Shown here one piece after another: positions 6,200 through 7,929 of a DNA stretch of 7,929 nt. A program made the translations under genes and the position numbers. Below the pieces are notes generated by a model that did no database searches, was not told where the DNA came from, and worked only from the letters and a program-made list of their open reading frames with translations. Origin of the DNA: CAKSQF01 sp051867925 (GTDB lineage: Bacteria > Bacillota > Clostridia > Oscillospirales > CAG-272); contig JBJDZI010000099.1 in NCBI GenBank assembly GCA_051867925.1, positions 1-7,929 on the forward strand. The letters run 5' to 3'. The first letter of the stretch is position 1; every line of letters starts with the position of its first letter.

Positions 6200-6385
6200 G
6201 CCCGGCAAATCCTTGCCGGGCGCAGCCTGTCGAGAAACAATAAATTTAGAGTGCCGCCAGCCAAGGAAAGGGGTTAGGAGCCCGAGGGAAGGGGAAAAAC
6301 TTCGGCGTATGAGATGGTTTTCCCCTTCCTCCAGTATTCTCGTTAACTTTTTCGACACTCTGAGCCCGGCAAATCCTTGCCGGGC
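6200..6385 (+). mobile_element. Complete MITE-like repeat (copy 2), 186 bp
   Basis: Both ends are the hairpin GCCCGGCAA-ATCC-TTGCCGGGC (6200-6221 and 6364-6385). Inside the hairpins the ends are inverted repeats: GCAGCCTGTCGAGAAA (6222-6237) against TCAGAGTGTCGAAAAA (complement of 6348-6363), matching at 12 of 16 positions. This gives terminal inverted repeats of about 38 bp. No open frame or clear target-site duplication is seen. The interior shares 71 identical bases with copy 1 but lacks its central hairpin. Calling it a MITE is an inference from inverted ends, small size, multiple copies and absence of coding capacity. Confidence 0.65.
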
Positions 6386-6416
6386 GAGTTTTTGTTATGT
6401 TCGTTCGGAAAACTTC

Positions 6417-6554
6417 TAACCAAGGAAAAGGGTGGGGAGTCTGATGAGGAGTGTAGCAACCGCGATGCGGTTGCTACGAAAACTTCGGCACCCCGATGGT
6501 TTCGCCCTCTCCTTAGGAACGAAGGAGTTTATCAAACAAACACTCTGTGAGAGA
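6417..6554 (+). repeat. Diverged copy 3 of the MITE-like repeat
   Basis: CCAAGGAAAAGGG, AGTCTGATGAGGAGTG and the ACGAAAACTTCGGC...GATGGTTT words line up with copy 1 (33-120). It lacks recognisable end hairpins, and its right part drifts after 6508, ending near CACTCTGTGAG. A perfect 11-bp hairpin at 6453-6477 (loop GAT) replaces the imperfect one of copy 1. A further CTCCTT/AAGGAG stem lies at 6509-6527. The copy starts about 30 bases after copy 2, so this spacer is a repeat cluster. The minus-strand gene ends at 6574. Confidence 0.6.
6453..6477 (+). repeat. Perfect internal hairpin of repeat copy 3
   Basis: GTAGCAACCGC (6453-6463) and GCGGTTGCTAC (6467-6477) pair without mismatch. Compared with 64-88, the G-C and T-A pairs at 70-82 and 71-81 have become A-T and C-G, two compensated changes. 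Confidence 0.7.
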
Positions 6555-6573
6555 GCGTTCACAGATCCCTCGA

Positions 6574-6831
6574 CTACTCCTCCGCCACGTCCTTCACGGT
6601 GAACCATTGCAGCGTGGACGGCTCAAAATATACGGACTTCATCTGCCCGCTGACAATGATGATGTACTTCACAGGCGCAATGCAGGACACGCCGAAGGGA
6701 TGTTGCTTTCCGCGATGCATCACACGGTCGATCTGATACCGCTGATCTCCCAGCAGCAGTGCCTTCGGAAAGACCGAACCGTCGGTCAAAAACTGCGCTT
6801 CCACCCCTACCGGTATTTTCTTAAAAGCCAT
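6574..6831 (-). CDS. Small conserved-looking protein, probably SOS (LexA) controlled
   Basis: 85 residues, soluble, no signal peptide and no obvious catalytic motif. Residues 8-20 (VGVEAQFLTDGSV), 30-38 (QRYQIDRVM), 49-61 and 64-80 (MKSVYFEPSTLQWFTVK) alternate like a small all-beta barrel. The pattern 'F..DG...P..l...d..YqIDrV' recalls short uncharacterised Firmicutes proteins, but I cannot give a family name. The ATG at 6831 follows AAGGAG (6839-6844, complement) by seven bases. A consensus promoter with a LexA box at its start site lies 90-140 bases upstream, so expression is probably induced by DNA damage. No other gene follows it in the same direction before the repeats, so it appears to be transcribed alone. 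Confidence 0.7.
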   Translation of the reverse strand: MAFKKIPVGVEAQFLTDGSVFPKALLLGDQRYQIDRVMHRGKQHPFGVSCIAPVKYIIIVSGQMKSVYFEPSTLQWFTVKDVAEE

Positions 6832-6879
6832 ATGATCACTCCTTCTTCATTTGATCTGTAATTTCTAAAATATCCCTTT

Positions 6880-6908
6880 TTCAAACATTCGGTACCCTGT
6901 TCTATAAA
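6880..6908 (+). promoter_or_regulatory. Possible mirrored plus-strand promoter in the LexA palindrome
   Basis: On the plus strand TTCAAA (about 6880-6885) and TATAAA (about 6903-6908) are 17 bases apart, 4/6 and 5/6 matches to consensus. It is the mirror image of the minus promoter across the LexA box and would send a transcript toward the kinase gene. Weak; it may exist only because of palindrome symmetry. Confidence 0.3.
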
Positions 6909-6951
6909 GGATTACCCGAACATTAGTTCGGTAATCCTATTATAGAACAGG
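6896..6951. promoter_or_regulatory. Approximately 55-bp near-perfect palindrome around the LexA box
   Basis: A left arm beginning CCTGTTCTATAA and a right arm ending TATAGAACAGG are inverted copies of each other over roughly 26 bases, with a single extra T in one arm and one extra C in the other, around the central ATTA. The palindrome includes the minus promoter -10, the LexA box and a mirrored plus-strand -10. No U-tract follows, so it is not an intrinsic terminator. Confidence 0.7.
6917..6930. promoter_or_regulatory. LexA (SOS) box, Gram-positive type
   Basis: CGAAC-ATTA-GTTCG matches the Bacillus/Clostridium LexA operator (GAAC, four bases, GTTC) with perfect half-sites. It begins two bases beyond the expected transcription start of the minus promoter at 6939-6967, a position where bound LexA would block transcription. 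The protein LexA is not encoded in this window. Confidence 0.85.
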
Positions 6952-6967
6952 TCAAGGTATTTGTCAA
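6939..6967 (-). promoter_or_regulatory. Consensus promoter of the 85-residue gene, overlapping the LexA operator
   Basis: On the minus strand TTGACA (6962-6967) and TATAAT (6939-6944) are 17 bases apart. The start is expected near 6932, at the edge of the LexA box, with a leader of about 100 bases. Confidence 0.85.
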
Positions 6968-6969
6968 GA

Positions 6970-7002
6970 GGAAAAAGGTATTAAATTGTATTAACTTTTT
7001 CC
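6970..7002. repeat. AT-rich stem-loop between the divergent units
   Basis: GGAAAAAG (6970-6977) pairs with CTTTTTCC (6995-7002) with an AT-rich loop containing TTAA twice. On the plus strand it is followed by GCTTTCTTCTTTTAG, so it could stop transcripts arriving from the LexA palindrome before they reach the kinase gene. The DNA from there to the kinase promoter (7003-7105) shows nothing else recognisable. Confidence 0.35.
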
Positions 7003-7105
7003 GCTTTCTTCTTTTAGATAAGATAAATAAAGTACAACAAAGGGCGACCGCAGGTAAACCCGAGAAGATCAGCCATATTTGCGGGAAATGTTCACAAAAA
7101 TTCTG

Positions 7106-7134
7106 TTGACAAGGCTTATAAAATTGTGTATAAT
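7106..7134 (+). promoter_or_regulatory. Consensus sigma-A promoter of the kinase-like gene
   Basis: TTGACA (7106-7111) and TATAAT (7129-7134) are separated by 17 bases. Transcription should begin near 7141, leaving a 34-base leader before the ATG at 7175. Placement rules out the longer in-frame start at 7079, which lies upstream of the promoter. Confidence 0.85.
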
Positions 7135-7174
7135 AGAATCAGAGAAAGAAATTCCCGAAAGGCAGGAGTTACAT

Positions 7175-7777
7175 ATGGATAAAACCTGTATCGTTATCAA
7201 CCGTCAATACGCCAGCGGAGGCAGAGAGATCGCACGCATTCTGTCGGAGCGGCTCTCTATCCCTTTTTACGATGGAAGACTTTTACAAATGGCCGCCGAG
7301 GAATACGGTCTCAGTCACGGTGTGCTGAAGGATTATGACGAGAAGAAGATGGGCAGTTTGCTCTATTCGGTGGCAGTTTCTGCGGGCGCAGGATCAAATC
7401 AGCAGATGTTGCCTTACGCCATTTTCCAAGCCCAGTCCGAGACGATCCGCCGTCTTGCGGATGCAGGACCTTGCATTCTCATCGGTCGCTGTGCCGATTA
7501 TGTTCTGCGGGATCATTGCAAGTTTCTGAATGTCTTCATCTACGCCACCTCTATGGAAGCCCGTGTGAAGCGCGCTGTGGAAGCAGACGGCATTGCCGAG
7601 AAGGACGCCATCTCCTATATTACCAAGAAGGATCGCCAGCGCAAGGAGCATTACAACTTCCACACCGACAAGCAGTGGGGCAAGATGACCGAATACGATC
7701 TCTGTCTGAACAGCTCCGCCATCGGCTACGAAGCCTGCGCCGACGCCATCATGGAAGCACTGAAGGGAATTCAATAA
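7175..7777 (+). CDS. Cytidylate-kinase-like family protein
   Basis: 200 residues, close to the usual length of this family of P-loop nucleotide kinase relatives common in Clostridia. Residues 6-20 (IVINRQYASGGREIA) match the family's altered P-loop, usually 'iaISRqyGSGGreIg', with Ala13 in place of Gly. FYDGRLLQMAAEEYGL (31-46) follows. GPCILIGRCADYVL (98-111) is the second family signature. The lid and C-terminal part contain KKDRQRKEHYNFHTDKQWG (151-169) and YDLCLNSSAIG (174-184). True CMP kinases share the fold, but this family is not proven to phosphorylate CMP; the substrate is unknown. The ATG at 7175 follows AGGAG (7164-7168) by six bases. It appears monocistronic. Confidence 0.88.
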   Translation: MDKTCIVINRQYASGGREIARILSERLSIPFYDGRLLQMAAEEYGLSHGVLKDYDEKKMGSLLYSVAVSAGAGSNQQMLPYAIFQAQSETIRRLADAGPCILIGRCADYVLRDHCKFLNVFIYATSMEARVKRAVEADGIAEKDAISYITKKDRQRKEHYNFHTDKQWGKMTEYDLCLNSSAIGYEACADAIMEALKGIQ

Positions 7778-7779
7778 TT

Positions 7780-7828
7780 GGGGCTTCGTTCCGAACCCCG
7801 TCAAGAACCTTTTTTGAAAAAAGGTTCT
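7780..7828 (+). terminator. Two hairpins after the kinase-like gene
   Basis: GGGG.TTCG/CGAA.CCCC (7780-7799, small bulge and loop) is followed by AGAACCTTTTTT (7804-7815) / AAAAAAGGTTCT (7817-7828), a 12-base inverted repeat around one G. The second is symmetric, with U-rich and A-rich arms, and could act in either direction, though the T-run is inside the stem. The same pair order follows the lipoprotein gene. Confidence 0.5.
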
Positions 7829-7853
7829 CGGAACTTCGAAGACTTTTGAAAAA

Positions 7854-7929
7854 GCCCGGCAAATACTTGCCGGGCGCAGTCTGTCGAAAAAGTCTTTCAG
7901 AAAATCGAGAGGAGGGCGAAACCATCTCA
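7854..7929 (-). repeat. MITE-like repeat copy 4, inverted and cut by the window end
   Basis: The end hairpin GCCCGGCAA-ATAC-TTGCCGGGC (7854-7875) is followed by GCAGTCTGTCGAAAAAG. Read on the minus strand the remaining bases (TGAGATGGTTT...TTTTTCGACA) line up with the right half of copies 1 and 2. The element therefore lies in the opposite orientation and continues past base 7929. The interior is clearly diverged from copies 1 and 2. Confidence 0.65.

Noticed and set aside
6440..6486. Hammerhead-ribozyme-like words (CTGATGA ... perfect stem ... GAAA) in repeat copy 3
   Set aside because: Five bases separate CTGATGA from the stem, the other copies read CTGGTGA or lack the stem, and no proper flanking stems or cleavage triplet were found, so the match is most likely chance.
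6896..6951. Palindrome as an intrinsic terminator or integration site
   Set aside because: No T-run follows on either strand, and its centre is a LexA box at a consensus promoter start, which explains it better.
1..7929. CRISPR array, tRNA, rRNA, phage or defence gene cluster
   Set aside because: No regularly spaced identical repeats with unique spacers, no recognisable stable RNA genes and no known defence or phage domains were seen; the repeats present are irregularly placed and differ in orientation.

Overview
The window looks like chromosomal DNA from a gut-type Clostridia bacterium, most likely in or near the Oscillospiraceae/Ruminococcaceae. This is an inference from moderately GC-rich coding DNA, Gram-positive ribosome binding sites, several exact or near-exact sigma-A promoters (TTGACA-17-TATAAT), a Gram-positive LexA box, half-size chromate transporters, a cytidylate-kinase-like protein and a LTSC-lipobox lipoprotein. 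No rRNA, tRNA, CRISPR array, phage gene or transposase gene was seen.

Layout. Bases 1-383 hold no gene. They contain a left-truncated copy of a short MITE-like repeat, further hairpins and the 3' flank of the first operon. Bases 384-2489 (minus strand) are one operon. A membrane-anchored NERD-domain protein with a C-terminal zinc ribbon is read first, then two half-size chromate transporter (CHR) proteins; the first two genes overlap by ATGA. It is read from a consensus promoter at 2633-2661 with a leader of about 135 bases. A second consensus promoter (2828-2856) points the other way and drives two unfamiliar membrane proteins (2897-4099 and 4159-4800), the second ending in a zinc ribbon. 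A large nested stem-loop (4802-4860) follows, then about 310 bases of GC-rich, hairpin-rich DNA without a convincing gene.

Bases 5211-6119 encode a lipoprotein with the layout of a ComEC-type metallo-beta-lactamase domain in which every expected metal ligand appears to be replaced: a likely pseudoenzyme. Bases 6120-6573 are repeat DNA: a whole 186-bp MITE-like element with hairpin-containing inverted ends, followed by a second diverged copy. A small minus-strand gene (6574-6831) is preceded by a consensus promoter whose start region lies on a LexA box (CGAAC-ATTA-GTTCG) at the centre of an approximately 55-bp imperfect palindrome, so it is probably DNA-damage (SOS) controlled. The last gene (7175-7777, plus strand) is a cytidylate-kinase-like protein with its own consensus promoter. 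It is followed by another hairpin module and an oppositely oriented, window-truncated repeat copy.

The most notable points are the MITE-like family with base-pair-compensated hairpins (four copies or parts in 7.9 kb), the ligand-less metallo-beta-lactamase lipoprotein, the LexA box inside a near-symmetric promoter palindrome, and the NERD protein whose E-x-K pair is not visible. I did not find evidence for a defence or other multi-gene novel system; the genes are mostly housekeeping or unknown membrane functions separated by repeat-rich spacers.
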